Assembly: GCA_963966185.1 (NCBI GenBank)
Contig: CAWZYM010000396.1
Span: 493,501 to 557,500 of the forward strand
Reading direction: 5' to 3'
DNA length: 64,000 bases
From: Rhabditoides inermis
Taxonomy: Eukaryota; Nematoda; Chromadorea; Rhabditida; Rhabditidae
Below are positions 12,501 through 23,017 of the stretch, in pieces; within the stretch, counting starts at the first letter, position 1, and every line of letters begins with the position of its first letter. Both the position numbers and the translations under genes were made by a program. Below the pieces are notes generated by a model, which worked only from the letters and a program-made list of their open reading frames with translations, was not told the DNA's origin and ran no database searches.

Positions 12501-14326
12501 AGAGAAGGCATAGGAGACAGGCAATTACGAAAAACGCGCGAATCGATGGAAGAAACTAGGGACATGTATGGACAAATAGACAGCAGTGCCCCCGGAACGG
12601 TGTGGTGAGAGAAAAGAGGGATCGCAACATGCCGAGGAAACGCAATCTCACGAATCACCCACGCGTCTGTCACATTCTACACATATCACCACATGATTCA
12701 TCATCCTATCACATGAATTAGGGTCAAAATAAAGCGACATCACCCCGCGCGCGAATTGCGAAATGATTCGCCCCCGGTGTGAAGTTGCAACAGATCAGTA
12801 GATCAGTGGCTAGAGAAGACTGTCTAGACATACATATCACATCCTTACTCCACTGATTCCCGATATGCGACCAAAAAAACAGCTGATCCGCGAATAGGCG
12901 CAGAAGTGGACCCGCAAAAACTGACACGAAATACTTTGACGGGGGGCGACTGGCAATAATACTATGGCCGGGGGAGGCAACAGTTGTCCCTCTCTACGGA
13001 GAGGAGTGAGACGGCAGAGCGACGAGAGAGTGAGCGGGTCGCGAGACACAGACGGTAAGGCGAGGCGAGAGTGCCGGCCGATCATCAATCGTGGAAAACA
13101 ACCGCACGCGACATGTGTGCGGTGCGCGCCCCCGGAACAGCTCACTGCGCACTCACTCCCGCACTCACTCACTCACTCACTGCCGCTCACAATGCAACCG
13201 GGGCGCACAGGAGCGCGAGATAATGGGTGGTCAGGCATCCCATTCTAATCACAGATAAGCACCGTCGGCAGATTTTGCAATCGGCGATAAGGGTAAACAA
13301 CAACACCGCGAAAGGCGGGGGAGCCTGTCGGATTTATGAGGCGACGCGACACCGGGCGCCCCCGGATGTTATTAGGCATCCAATGGACTGACTCACTCTC
13401 AGAGTAATTGCAACACGAATTACAGCGACAAGAATGTGGGAAATGGCTGGTGGTAGGGTAGGGGGGGGGGCTCAGTGAGCGAGTGGGAGAGAGATGCGAC
13501 TCGACAGCATCAGAAGGGTCGGCCCGCACCCCGGCAACTGCCTGTGTCCGCCCAAACAGTGTACACATACACAGATGAGTGTGTCCCCTCTCATTTCTTA
13601 TGAGACCTATAAATATTGGGGCGAGTGGAAAACACGCATACATACTCGAGAGAGATGGATGGAAGGAGCGGAGAGACACACTCCGGGGTGTCGGCAGGAA
13701 CGGTGTGAACCGCGACTGTGCTTGCTACAAAGGGGGCAGGGCGCGAGAGGAGAAGAGATGAGAAGGGCGAGGGGTGGGAGACGGGCAGAGAGCCTGCCAC
13801 CACACACACACACACACTGTGTGTCTGTGTGACATTTATCCCCATGAATATTCACAACATTCCACAGCGCGTTTTTGTCGATTTAGCACAGAAGGGCCGC
13901 GGTGAGTGTGTATGCTGGGGGGTGGTGGGTGACAGTAAATATGCATGTGGCGAGTTATCGATCAGTCGATGAGGAAATCACGCTCACTCAAAGAGACAAC
14001 GCGAGATTATCTCCCCGAGACCACATCGAAGTGTGAATGAAAAGAGACAACAACAAAGAGGACACACAACCTCGAATATACACCCCACGGTACGTGAGCG
14101 AGACGCGTGAACTGAGAGATAGAGAGAGATGGAGGAAGAGAAAGAGAAAGAGAAAGAGAAAGATAGATAGATAGATAGAGAGAGACGTGAGGGGACACAA
14201 CAACGCCATTCGATGATAATGTGATAGTGAAAGAAGAAGGTAGTGTAAGTACCTGGGTAGCGAAGAGGGTGTGCGACACCGCCTCCGAGACCTTGTCCTG
14301 TACGAGTGGTAAATGGAGAGAGATGA

Positions 14327-14365
<39 letters not shown>

Positions 14366-14863
14366 GACCGGAATGGCTCCCTCGCTGCTCTCCTCCTGCT
14401 GTTGCCTGGCGATCTCAGTGAGATCGGGCACGACTATCCTCTTCTCGAAACTCTCCTCCACTGACACTGCGTCCTGCAAATTGGTTTTTCGTCGACCGCC
14501 ATGAGGGAAATGGACACACACACACACAGGCGCTGCCAACGGAATCGACCCTCACTCTCTCTCTCTCCAGCTCCCTCACAGAACAATAACAATCATTGGA
14601 GCGCTGCTCTCCGCCCTTTCCCCGTAATGGATACCTTCTCTCCCTCCACCACGGATGCCGCCTCGCGATGAAACTCTTCCTGAAAGAGAGAGTAGAGGGT
14701 AATTCGAGCAGCCAGCGCTCTGTGATCTCAGCATCTTCTCTCAGCATCCTGTCACTATGTGTCGACTGACGAGGCTCTGCTGGGCGGCCGGTAGCACGGC
14801 GTCGACGATCTCCTGTGAGAGCTGGTCGAGCAGCGAATCAGCGTCCATCGAGGAAGACGAGAG
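6595..14863 (-). CDS. lea-1: group 3 LEA protein, multi-exon repeat gene
   Basis: At least 33 exons are visible, from 14863-14771 (Met at 14848) to 6672-6595. Nearly every exon starts at a codon boundary after CAG and ends before GTGAGT (phase 0), so exons can be duplicated or skipped without a frameshift. The centre (11,750-6,834) encodes Ala/Asp/Lys-rich 11-mer-like repeats such as DKASELAGDAKDAAGNAYDSAKDGA, the hallmark of group 3 LEA proteins, which are unfolded when wet, form amphipathic helices on drying and protect against desiccation. The N-terminal exons (14,863-14,251) are non-repetitive and acidic. The last exon ends PKRKCTIL-stop, a CaaX-type box after a basic patch. C. elegans lea-1 is also a long, multi-isoform LEA gene. 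Exons near 8,167-10,573 are tandemly duplicated. Further 5' exons may lie near 15,000-15,060 (in-frame NEEARVFAQDAA before GTGATT), so the true start is uncertain. Confidence 0.85.
8164..10580 (-). repeat. 706-bp tandem repeat inside LEA gene
   Basis: A 706-707-bp unit repeats about 3.4 times. The exon beginning SAVGDKASEL occurs at 8167, 8874, 9580 and 10286. Its partner beginning NSAADKASEW occurs at 8335, 9041, 9747 and 10453. The 418-bp intron block between pairs (8456-8873) occurs three times and is nearly identical, including a spurious 76-codon plus-strand frame. Substitutions are few, so the amplification is recent. Each unit adds two phase-0 exons, about 80 residues. Confidence 0.93.
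8486..8558 (+). repeat. tRNA-Arg-like relic in LEA intron
   Basis: TGGCCTAATGG matches the tRNA A box. A loop CTACGTC at the right distance gives an ACG (Arg) anticodon, and a degenerate T loop TTCGATC follows. Stem pairing is poor, so this is a tRNA-derived insertion or pseudogene. Two further copies, near 9,193 and 9,899, ride with the 706-bp tandem unit. Confidence 0.4.
11760..14250 (-). other. LEA gene long introns, GA-rich
   Basis: Large introns of the LEA gene, broken by the small exon 12057-12007 (DSTSETVEESSAAEDKM). They hold GA/CT microsatellites and purine-rich tracts. Long frames here (for example around 12,281-12,673 and 12,837-13,679) are low-complexity and have no exon signals. 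An internal promoter for shorter LEA isoforms could lie here, but nothing shows it directly. Confidence 0.5.
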
Positions 14864-14869
14864 CTGAAC

Positions 14870-16600
14870 GGGCGGAGGTGGAGGGAAATGGAGAATAGCT
14901 ATCACCACATATGGTATCCACACTAGAAAAAAGGGGGCATTATAGGACAAGAGGGAGGAGACTGATTGCGAGCGAGGGAGGGAGCGAGGAAAGAGGGTAA
15001 TCACGGCAGCATCTTGTGCGAAAACGCGCGCTTCCTCGTTTTTGCTTCTCCGGACTGGTGGTGAGAACGGCTCATCGAAAGGCTCATAAAGTGAGTAGAC
15101 GACGGCAATGAGTCGGCGATCGAATCAATGTGCGAACCCTCTGGATATCCCCGTGTGTGTGTGTGTGTGTGTGTGTGGACTCGCATTCACTTTCTATTTC
15201 TCTCCACTCTCTCACTCTCCCACGCTCTCTTAACGAGGTCTGGTTGCCGTTCCGAAATATATGATGTGAAAAAGAATTGGCAAAAAATTAGCGAGGCAGA
15301 GAGCATGGCGGGGTGGAGGGTAGAGATGGAGAAAGAGAGTGAGCCGTGTTGATTGGGGGCATAGAATGTAGCTGCTAGACACTGACAGAGAGAACACAAC
15401 ACAACCACACGCAAACAAGTACAAAAGGGATGCGAGGAGAGAGTATCATTCGACCTCAATCAATCGCTCCGCCGCTAATCCCTGCCAATCTACATTATGC
15501 AAATAACCGCACGCGTTTGCCGCACTCTCACGCCCAACAGTACAGTTGAAGAGTTTTGGGAATCACAATTCAGCGTGCGCCGCCGCCATTCTAAAAATTT
15601 TGCGCATTGATATGCCATGCTGTGCGAAATAGCGCTGTTCTGTGAGAGGATCAGTCGAAAGAGACGCTAGAGAGTATGCGATCGAGGTGTGTTCGACTCG
15701 TGAGTCACATATTCCGATCGCATCCGCCATTCTCATGACATTTACACATCAGCACCGACTCTCGCCGGTTTTTTTTAAATCTCATTTCGCGTCGTGGTCG
15801 CCGAAAAAAAAAAACCTCCAAAATATCAGCGAAAATCGGATCCACTTTGCTGATTCACTTTTGTATCGCCATTACACTCGAGCCACACAAATATTTTGTT
15901 TGAATGCGTGTTGTAAGAGTGAGATGGAGAAGCGACGGCGGCATCACTTTTGAACGCACCTGCAGAAAGACAGAAAGAGAGAGAGAGAGAAGAGGGAAGA
16001 AAGGAGGGAAAAGAGAGAAAGAGAGAGAAGAGGGAAGAATGGAGAGACGTCTTTCTTCTCCCCAAACACTCAACACACTCCCGCGCAGAAAGAGAGGGCA
16101 CAAAAAGCCAGATGATGGAATGTCATCACGGGCTCTAATGGATATCACATGTACTATACACACTCTGAACGATACCTTGAAGACGGGGGTGGATGTGTTG
16201 CGCTGCATAGCGGTGTGCCTAAAGGGATAGAGGGTGAGTTGCGGGCGAGTGAGAGAGGGGTGGAAGGCCATAAGAGGCGCTCTCGAACACAACGCGCAAA
16301 CCACTCGCGGCAAGCCGAGACCAGATCAACACTATAGACACGTATATTTGACAAGGCTACTGATCAGCAGCATACATCATATTGATCGCACATCACAGGC
16401 GGGCCTGATCGAAAACAAGGAGCACATTGTAAATTATCAGAGTCGCGCCGAAATCACTCGTGGATCTATCGCAGCTGAGAGTTGATGGGATAAGTAGGAA
16501 CATATGGGGAGAGAGCGGGGGCAGAGAGCGTGGCGAGGCGAGAGGAGCAGAGAGGGAGGGAGGCGAGGGAGGTGCGGAGGGAGAGAGCGCCGAGGGACGG
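14870..16600. other. LEA upstream region, no supported gene
   Basis: Region 5' of the last recognised LEA exon. It contains a GT dinucleotide run (15,155-15,176), one ATGCAAAT octamer (15,497) and GA-rich tracts (15,960-16,060; 16,500-16,600). A possible extra LEA exon ends at about 15,006. No other gene is supported. Confidence 0.4.
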
Positions 16601-17945
16601 AGAGAAGTAAATCATAGTGTAACGGGCGGACATTTGAGTTTCAGGGAGCATGTGCAGAAATGACTCAAGAGACGGCCAGAGTGCCAATGAAAACATGGCA
16701 CACCGTCACACACACACAATCATAGCCATCCATCCATATAGAGACACATGCTCGTGTATACATATTTATAATGTGCTCGATCGAAAATGAACAAGTGCAT
16801 TCGATTGATCAGGTGCAGCCATAATTACGAAAGAAATTTATCACGATTTTTATGATTATGAAATTCGACCAGGGCGATCTGTCAAATCAATTTAGTAGAA
16901 CACATTTTATTTAAAATTATTTATTGCACATAGTTTGAAACAAAAAAATATTTCAACTTGTCACAAACTCAAACATTGATACAATGTTGTTATAAACATT
17001 GTCGTTTTAGAGTTGTAATTTTTTGTGAATCCATCGACATGTCAGTTCGTTTATTCAGCTGCCGGCACTTACCGGCACATTGATTTCATTTGTATAACAT
17101 TTGTATATTTGTCAAATGTCACATTGTTGATACCGGCAGTAATAATAAATAAATAAATAAATTATTGTCGATCAAAAGCATGTTCGCCTATTTATCTCCA
17201 TTCATACTTATAATAATATATGCATAGTTTATAAATACCAACTTATTACGCAACATATTGATGCAGCCCAGACTGCCGCAATGAAACTGTATAGGAGTAG
17301 AGTAGTAAAAAAAGTGCGAGGTGCCATCTGGACAGACTCGCGTGTAGCAGTCGCCGGTGTGATTGGTCTGCTTGGGTTATAGTGGGTGTTGATTTATGAG
17401 ATTCACACAGGTGTGGTTGTCCTCCTCTGCTGTCTTCCCACGCACACCACCACCACCCGCCAATCCGCTTCTCGTTTCCACTCAGCCAAGCAAATACCCT
17501 AATTATATGACGCTTATGTAATAAGCGTATTGTTTGGAGGATCCCGCTGCGAGAGAAGAGGTGTGAGGTCAAATGGAAACGATTCAATCGAGAAATGGAG
17601 ACAATCGGAAGACGTTTTGTTTGCAGGGATCGGCTACACCTGTCGTCACAAGAGAATAGCAGTCAAGTGCACGTTGTAAAGTCATTAATAATAAAGGCTG
17701 GGGGGCAAGCCCCCCAGACCCCCCTGTAGTATACTTTTTCTTAAAGAATAAATTGTTTGAAAAGTCATTTTGTTTTTAAAGGGAGGAGTGAGTGAGTGAG
17801 TGAGAGTGAGTGAGTGAGTGAGTGAGTGAGTAAGTGATTAAATGAGTGAATGATTAAATGAGTAGAGTGACATGAACAAATTGGGGGGCAAGCCCCCCAG
17901 ACCCCCCTGTAGCGTACAGCATTTCTTCTTTTTTTTAAAAGACTA

Positions 17946-18001
17946 ATTGTTCCAATAGTCACTTTCCTAACACGTGTTAGGAAAGTGACTATTGGAACAA
18001 T
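17946..18001. repeat. perfect 56-bp palindrome, copy 1
   Basis: Starts ATTGTTCCAATAG, centre CACGTG, fully self-complementary over 56 bases. Identical copies lie at 19,765-19,820 and 53,816-53,871. It would extrude as a 28-bp hairpin. It sits in each arm of the foldback element. Confidence 0.95.
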
Positions 18002-18370
18002 ATAATTATTAAAGAAAGATAGCAGTGAGTGTTAAATAATTCTATATCAGAAAGGGTCAATTTCCTAACCAACACTCACCACTCACCACTCACTACTCAC
18101 TTTCTTTAACAAACTAGGGTCAGTTTTCAAACTAGATAATTACTGTTGCAAGCAGCTAAATCATGTTTTTATACTCTCAAACACAATAAAGATAAAACAT
18201 TTATCAAGGCGAGAGGCGAAAGTGTTGTACACGTAGTAGAACAGAACTCTTAGTAGAACACATCTTTGAACAGCGACCTCATCTGTGCGTAACGTCTGCG
18301 ACTCGAGCGACCGCCAGGCGACATGACCAAGCAACTAAAGGAGCATCATCGTCTTCCTGGGACGGCGGAA

Positions 18371-18497
18371 CCTTAAAGAGATAAATTAATCCCGATAATT
18401 TTGACAGATTTTACCTGCGACGTCTGAGTGATGAGAGACTCGCGGAGGGTGATAACACGCTTCTTGGATTCAATGACGGGGCCGCGGAGCATGATAA
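18371..18497 (-). pseudogene. rpl-3: rpl-3 3' fragment, inverted copy
   Basis: Reverse complement of the rpl-3 segment at 19,270-19,400, including its intron donor (GGTAAAATCTG) and the exon end encoding [13 protein letters not shown]. It is part of the left arm of the foldback element and joins abruptly to forward rpl-3 sequence at 18,498. Confidence 0.85.
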
Positions 18498-19400
18498 GGT
18501 CAACTTTAGGTCAACTTTGCCAAGGACCGCCTTGAGAAGCAGAAGCAGATCCCCGTTGACAACGTCTTCGCTCAGTACGAGATGATTGACACCATCGGTG
18601 TGACCAAGGGACACGGATTCAAGGGAATCACCAGTCGTTGGCACACCAAGAAGCTTCCCCGCAAGACCCACAAGGGACTTTGCAAGGTCGCTTGTATCGG
18701 AGCGTGGCATCCGTCTCGCGTCATCGCCCACACCCAGGTTTGTTACTCATAGATGCGTGTAAATAAGATGCTCATAGATGCGTGTAAATAATAAATTTTG
18801 TTTTAGATGAAGCTTATGGGACGCCGTGACAAGAAGGTACACATGGAGATCCAGCTTAACGGCGGAGGTTCCATCGAGGACAAGGTGTGTTTCAACTATC
18901 TTTTCTTCTTCTTCAAAAACAGTGTTTATTTTAATTTTTAGGTCAACTTTGCCAAGGACCGCCTTGAGAAGCAGAAGCAGATCCCCGTTGACAACGTCTT
19001 CACTCAGGACGAGATGATTGACACCATCGGTGTGACCAAGGGGCTTGTATCGGAGCGTGGCATCCGTCTCGCGTTCAGTTCACTGTTGCCCGTGCTGGAC
19101 AGAAGGGATACCATCACCGCACTGAGATCAACAAGAAGATCTACCGCATCGGAGCTTCCGCTCTTACCGCTGACGGCAAGAAGAACGGAGCCACCGAGTT
19201 CGATCTGACTGAGAAGACCATCAACCCCACGGGAGGCTTCCCCCACTACGGAATCGTCAACCAGGACTTTATCATGCTCCGCGGCCCCGTCATTGAATCC
19301 AAGAAGCGTGTTATCACCCTCCGCGAGTCTCTCATCACTCAGACGTCGCAGGTAAAATCTGTCAAAATTATCGGGATTAATTTATCTCTTTAAGGTTCCG
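18498..19400 (+). pseudogene. rpl-3: rearranged ribosomal protein L3 copy
   Basis: Forward rpl-3 exons: [33 protein letters not shown] and [10 protein letters not shown] (18,498-18,740), all diagnostic of uL3. A piece encoding MKLMGRRDKKVHMEIQ plus LNGGGSIEDK (18,808-18,885) follows, then a second copy of the [16 protein letters not shown] block (18,942-19,040). The second copy has a deletion after GVTKG and a frameshift before the uL3 stretch that would read [19 protein letters not shown]. It continues through [16 protein letters not shown] and the Gln-Thr-Ser-Gln exon end at 19,351. Introns are retained, so it is a DNA-level copy, not a retrocopy. The block order (later part, then earlier, then a duplicate) cannot encode a working protein. 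uL3 normally builds the peptidyl transferase centre surroundings of the 60S subunit. Confidence 0.9.
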
Positions 19401-20254
19401 CCGTCCCAGGAAGACGATGATGCTCCTTTAGTTGCTTGGTCATGTCGCCTGGCGGTCGCTCGAGTCGCAGACGTTACGCACAGATGAGGTCGCTGTTCAA
19501 AGATGTGTTCTACTAAGAGTTCTGTTCTACTACGTGTACAACACTTTCGCCTCTCGCCTTGATAAATGTTTTATCTTTATTGTGTTTGAGAGTATAAAAA
19601 CATGATTTAGCTGCTTGCAACAGTAATTATCTAGTTTGAAAACTGACCCTAGTTTGTTAAAGAAAGTGAGTAGTGAGTGGTGAGTGGTGAGTGTTGGTTA
19701 GGAAATTGACCCTTTCTGATATAGAATTATTTAACACTCACTGCTATCTTTCTTTAATAATTATATTGTTCCAATAGTCACTTTCCTAACACGTGTTAGG
19801 AAAGTGACTATTGGAACAATTAGTCTTTTAAAAAAAAAGAAGAAATGCTGTACGCTACAGGGGGGTCTGGGGGGCTTGCCCCCCAATTTGTTCATGTCAC
19901 TCTACTCATTTAATCATTCACTCATTTAATCACTTACTCACTCACTCACTCACTCACTCACTCACTCTCACTCACTCACTCACTCCTCCCTTTAAAAACG
20001 AAATGACTTTTCAAACAATTTATTCTTTAAGAAAAAGTATACTACAAGGGGGTCTGGGGGGCTTGCCCCCCAGCCTTTATTATTAATGACTTCTATATGT
20101 CTCTATGTGTCTCTATATGGATGGATGGCTATGATTGTGTGTGTGACGGTGTGCCATGTTTTCATTGGCACTCTGGCCGTCTCTTGAGTCATTTCTGCAC
20201 ATGCTCCCTGAAACTCGAATGTCCGCCCGTTACACTATGATTTACTTCCCCGGC

Positions 20255-20465
20255 TGACCATCGATCCAGACAGTAACCTGAACACACCATCATCAGAAAT
20301 TCTAAGGAAACCGGCAGGAAACTCTAATAAGTGCCTCACCTGATTTGCGAAGTGAATGCGGGCGGTGTGCCAGCGGCCGTCGCTCAGTTGGCCCACACTC
20401 ACAAGGGGCTGCGAGTCAACAGACAGAAAGAGGTCTGCAAGGGGTGAATGGACAAGAGAGAGAGG

Positions 20466-20499
<34 letters not shown>

Positions 20500-20765
20500 T
20501 AGAGAGAGAGAGAGGGAGAGGGAGAGAGAGCGAGAGAGAGCGAGAGAGAGAGAGAGAGAGAGAGGGTGGGATAGGGAGTGAGGAAGGGAGAGAAAGACAG
20601 ACAGACAGAGGCTGCACCCACCGTGTTCCAGCCTCACGTGTCCGCTCCTCTCCGCAGTGTGGAGGGAGAAGAGTGTCTGATCGGAGACGTCCGTCCGGAA
20701 TGCGAACTCGTACGACGAGTCGAAGGCGGGAGGCGAGAACTCGATGTCAACCTGTAGACTGTTAT

Positions 20766-20809
<44 letters not shown>

Positions 20810-21878
20810 GGGAGAGAGGGAGAGAGAAGGTAGATAGGAGACACACCTTTCCCTGTATGTGGCACTTGTGGTGGGGGATGATATCGTGCTCGCACCGCAA
20901 CTCGCTCACTTCTGTAATCACACCACCATATGAACAATCGAAAGATGCGATAACATGTGTTATGTTCCAACAGTGTACTCGAAAACTATTAAAATTGTAT
21001 TCGACCTGTGATTGTGACACTATATCGTAATGTATTGTATAGCTTTTGCGTGATGAGGTCTTATGATAAACAACGTAACATCTTGGAACATACTTATCGT
21101 GGCGGCCTTTGGATATGCATCCTCTTCGGGTATGATGTGGCGGATGCCCGCGTAGCGACCCTCCAGAAGGTACTGCTTCGATTCCACTCAACAAGGCACA
21201 ATCAATACATCATAAAATGGTTATTGAACAGATTTTTTTGGTTTAGCTGGTTGATTCCGAGGTCCTCCTAGTCGAGAACAAGATAGGGTTCTTGGATTAC
21301 GACAACGTCAACAAAGATTACGTAAGTCGTATGTCTATGTTCTCACAAACTGTAAACGTGAATAAGTGAGCATACGCGCAAATTGAGAAATGACTTACCG
21401 CCTTCGTACTCAAAGTGCGACGATTCGTTGAGAACAGAGAGGAGCTCGAAGGCGGATCTGAATAGAAGACGTACAGGTGAACCAGAATCCTTGCATACCT
21501 CATCGGATTGGGCTGTTCGTCCCACTCGACGGTCACTGTCTGCGTGCACCTCTGCTCGTCCGTCATCTCCTTCAGAAGAGTCACGTCGGCCACCCTGCAA
21601 TTGAAGATTGCAAGAGACGTTCAGCTAATTATGAAACGCTTTTTCAAGCAAAGGCGTATCGAAGATGTGAGTGTGTTTGGCATTGATTTCCTATCTGTTT
21701 TCGAAATGAAGTTCTGTCTCGAGAGTGCAGTTTCTTGTTCATGTTTCAGCCTCCCTCGACCCATTCCCACCCTCCTTCTCCCTCCCCCCTCAATAGTCGT
21801 TCCTCCATAATGTGATCACTATGCAAAGACGGCTCAGTTCGCACACAATACACTGAATGTGGCGCGCACACGGATTCC

Positions 21879-21928
<50 letters not shown>

Positions 21929-23017
21929 CGACTAACCATGTCACTCAAGGCAAACCAAAAACGTGCGCGGCTGTCATCCCACATTACCATAATACAGGAG
22001 TTCCCACACTCTCTCAGCGGTCGAGCGGTCACTCACAAACAACAACAACCCCTCGGCCGACGCGACCTCCATATATCTTGATTTGCATAACCATACGTTC
22101 TCACCCCACTGTGATTGCGAGTTGCGTCTTGGGAAGAGATGCGATACATTGATTGCCACTCGATCTCTGCCTCTCTCCCTCCCGCACACTCTCTCGCCGG
22201 ATTATCTCATCATATCCCCTCTCTCATTGAGGGTCGGCTGGATTGAGGACACTTGTGAATTAGCCCGAGGGCATCTATGCACTGAGTATCAGGAATCATG
22301 TCAAGTGGAAATGAGGATGACACAATCGTACTGACTGGAACTGGACGGTGCGGCGGTCGTAGACCTTCATGGACTGCTCGAGGCCCGAGTGCACCTCAGT
22401 CACCACAACGTCCATATCAGAAGACGGCATCACACACACCACGTTAGACACCTGCAAGCATACACGGAAAGGTAAGTTAGTAATTTATACGGTTGCATGA
22501 TAACACGTGAAAAAAAGGGAAAATATGATACAACAAAACAAAGCAAATCTCATCATATACCTAGGTAAAGGTAGCCTTCGATTCAAGAGACTTATGAGTA
22601 CTCTGAGGGGGCCGAAAGAAGACTGTGGCACGAGAGAACAAGTGTACATAACGTCAATATACTAGTCAATCACAATGCAAGATCTTGAAAAACGTCGAAA
22701 TATAAAAAAAAGATACTGACCGGTGCTCCGGGCTGGCTGTGTAGGGGCAGGACGGCTGTCGTCCTTTCGCCTCCCAGGAAGTGCAGACGACAATTGCGGC
22801 GGGACGGGACTGAACAGAGGATAGAGTGATACATTGAATGAATGTTATGTATGAAAATATCACTATTACCAGCATCGACTCTTGTTCTAGATCGTATGAG
22901 TGGGGGACAGACAAATGTATGAAAATATGATAAATAATGTCAAAACGTGCCTTGTATGGCGATTGTGGCTGCTATCCACACACACAGCCATAGCGTCAGC
23001 CAAGGCGCAGACGCCAT
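20255..23017 (-). CDS. secreted laminin-G domain protein, 3' truncated
   Basis: Eleven exons join in phase: 23017-22947, 22886-22870, 22809-22721, 22451-22336, 21594-21499, 21457-21399, 21186-21094, 20911-20847, 20751-20622, 20434-20340 and 20277-20255 (about 284 aa so far). The start ATG follows TTCAG and opens a signal peptide (WLTLWLCVWIAATIAIQ). A Cys-poor extracellular region follows, then a small two-Cys segment (LRCEHDIIPHHKC). A laminin-G domain begins VDIEFSPPAF and runs through SYEFAFRTDVSDQTLFSL and LSDGRWHTARIHF to VTVWIDGQP. The domain then stops at 20,254, where the inverted duplication begins. About half a LamG domain and the real C-terminus are missing. Laminin-G proteins bind glycans or cell-surface partners. 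I do not recognise the orthologue. Several introns hold GA/CT microsatellites. The upstream region is rich in octamer sites. Confidence 0.72.
21248..21319 (+). other. exon-like fragment antisense in intron
   Basis: Within the laminin-G gene intron 21,187-21,398. It is preceded by a pyrimidine tract and TTTAG and followed by GTAAGT, and reads LVDSEVLLVENKIGFLDYD NVNKDY in one frame with coding-like codons. No partner exons were found and the family is not recognised. Confidence 0.3.

Larger units (their letters stand above)
17680..20094. mobile_element. foldback element carrying rpl-3 fragments
   Basis: Terminal inverted arms of about 820 bp (17,680-18,497 and 19,270-20,094) begin with GTCATTAATAATAAAGGC. 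Each arm has two copies of a CTGGGGGGCAAGCCCCCCAG hairpin (near 17,699 and 17,885, mirrored at 19,868 and 20,055), GAGT/ACTC short repeats, and one perfect 56-bp palindrome. The inner ends of the arms are the 3' part of an rpl-3 copy. The 770-bp centre holds duplicated rpl-3 exons. There is no transposase, so it would be non-autonomous. A partial third copy lies at 53,594-53,943. Classification as a foldback-type transposon is inference; an inverted-duplication product that picked up a small element is the alternative. Confidence 0.7.
16603..20254. repeat. large inverted duplication
   Basis: The sequence at 16,603-16,745 (from GTAAATCATAGTG to the GATGG-rich stretch) reappears in reverse complement at 20,095-20,254. 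Between them lies the foldback element whose arms also match. The left side has an extra 935 bp (16,746-17,679) absent from the right, so one arm has a deletion or the other an insertion. The right edge at 20,254 is also where the laminin-G gene stops. Confidence 0.85.

Noticed and set aside
18498..19400. Functional rpl-3 gene
   Set aside because: Exon order is scrambled, one block is duplicated with a deletion and frameshift, and the 5' and 3' exons are missing.
20345..20581. Ser/Leu/Arg/Glu-rich ORFs across GA/CT tracts (also near 14,000-14,540, 24,204-24,718, 30,173-31,083)
   Set aside because: Translations of dinucleotide runs; the real exons on the minus strand pass through the same region.
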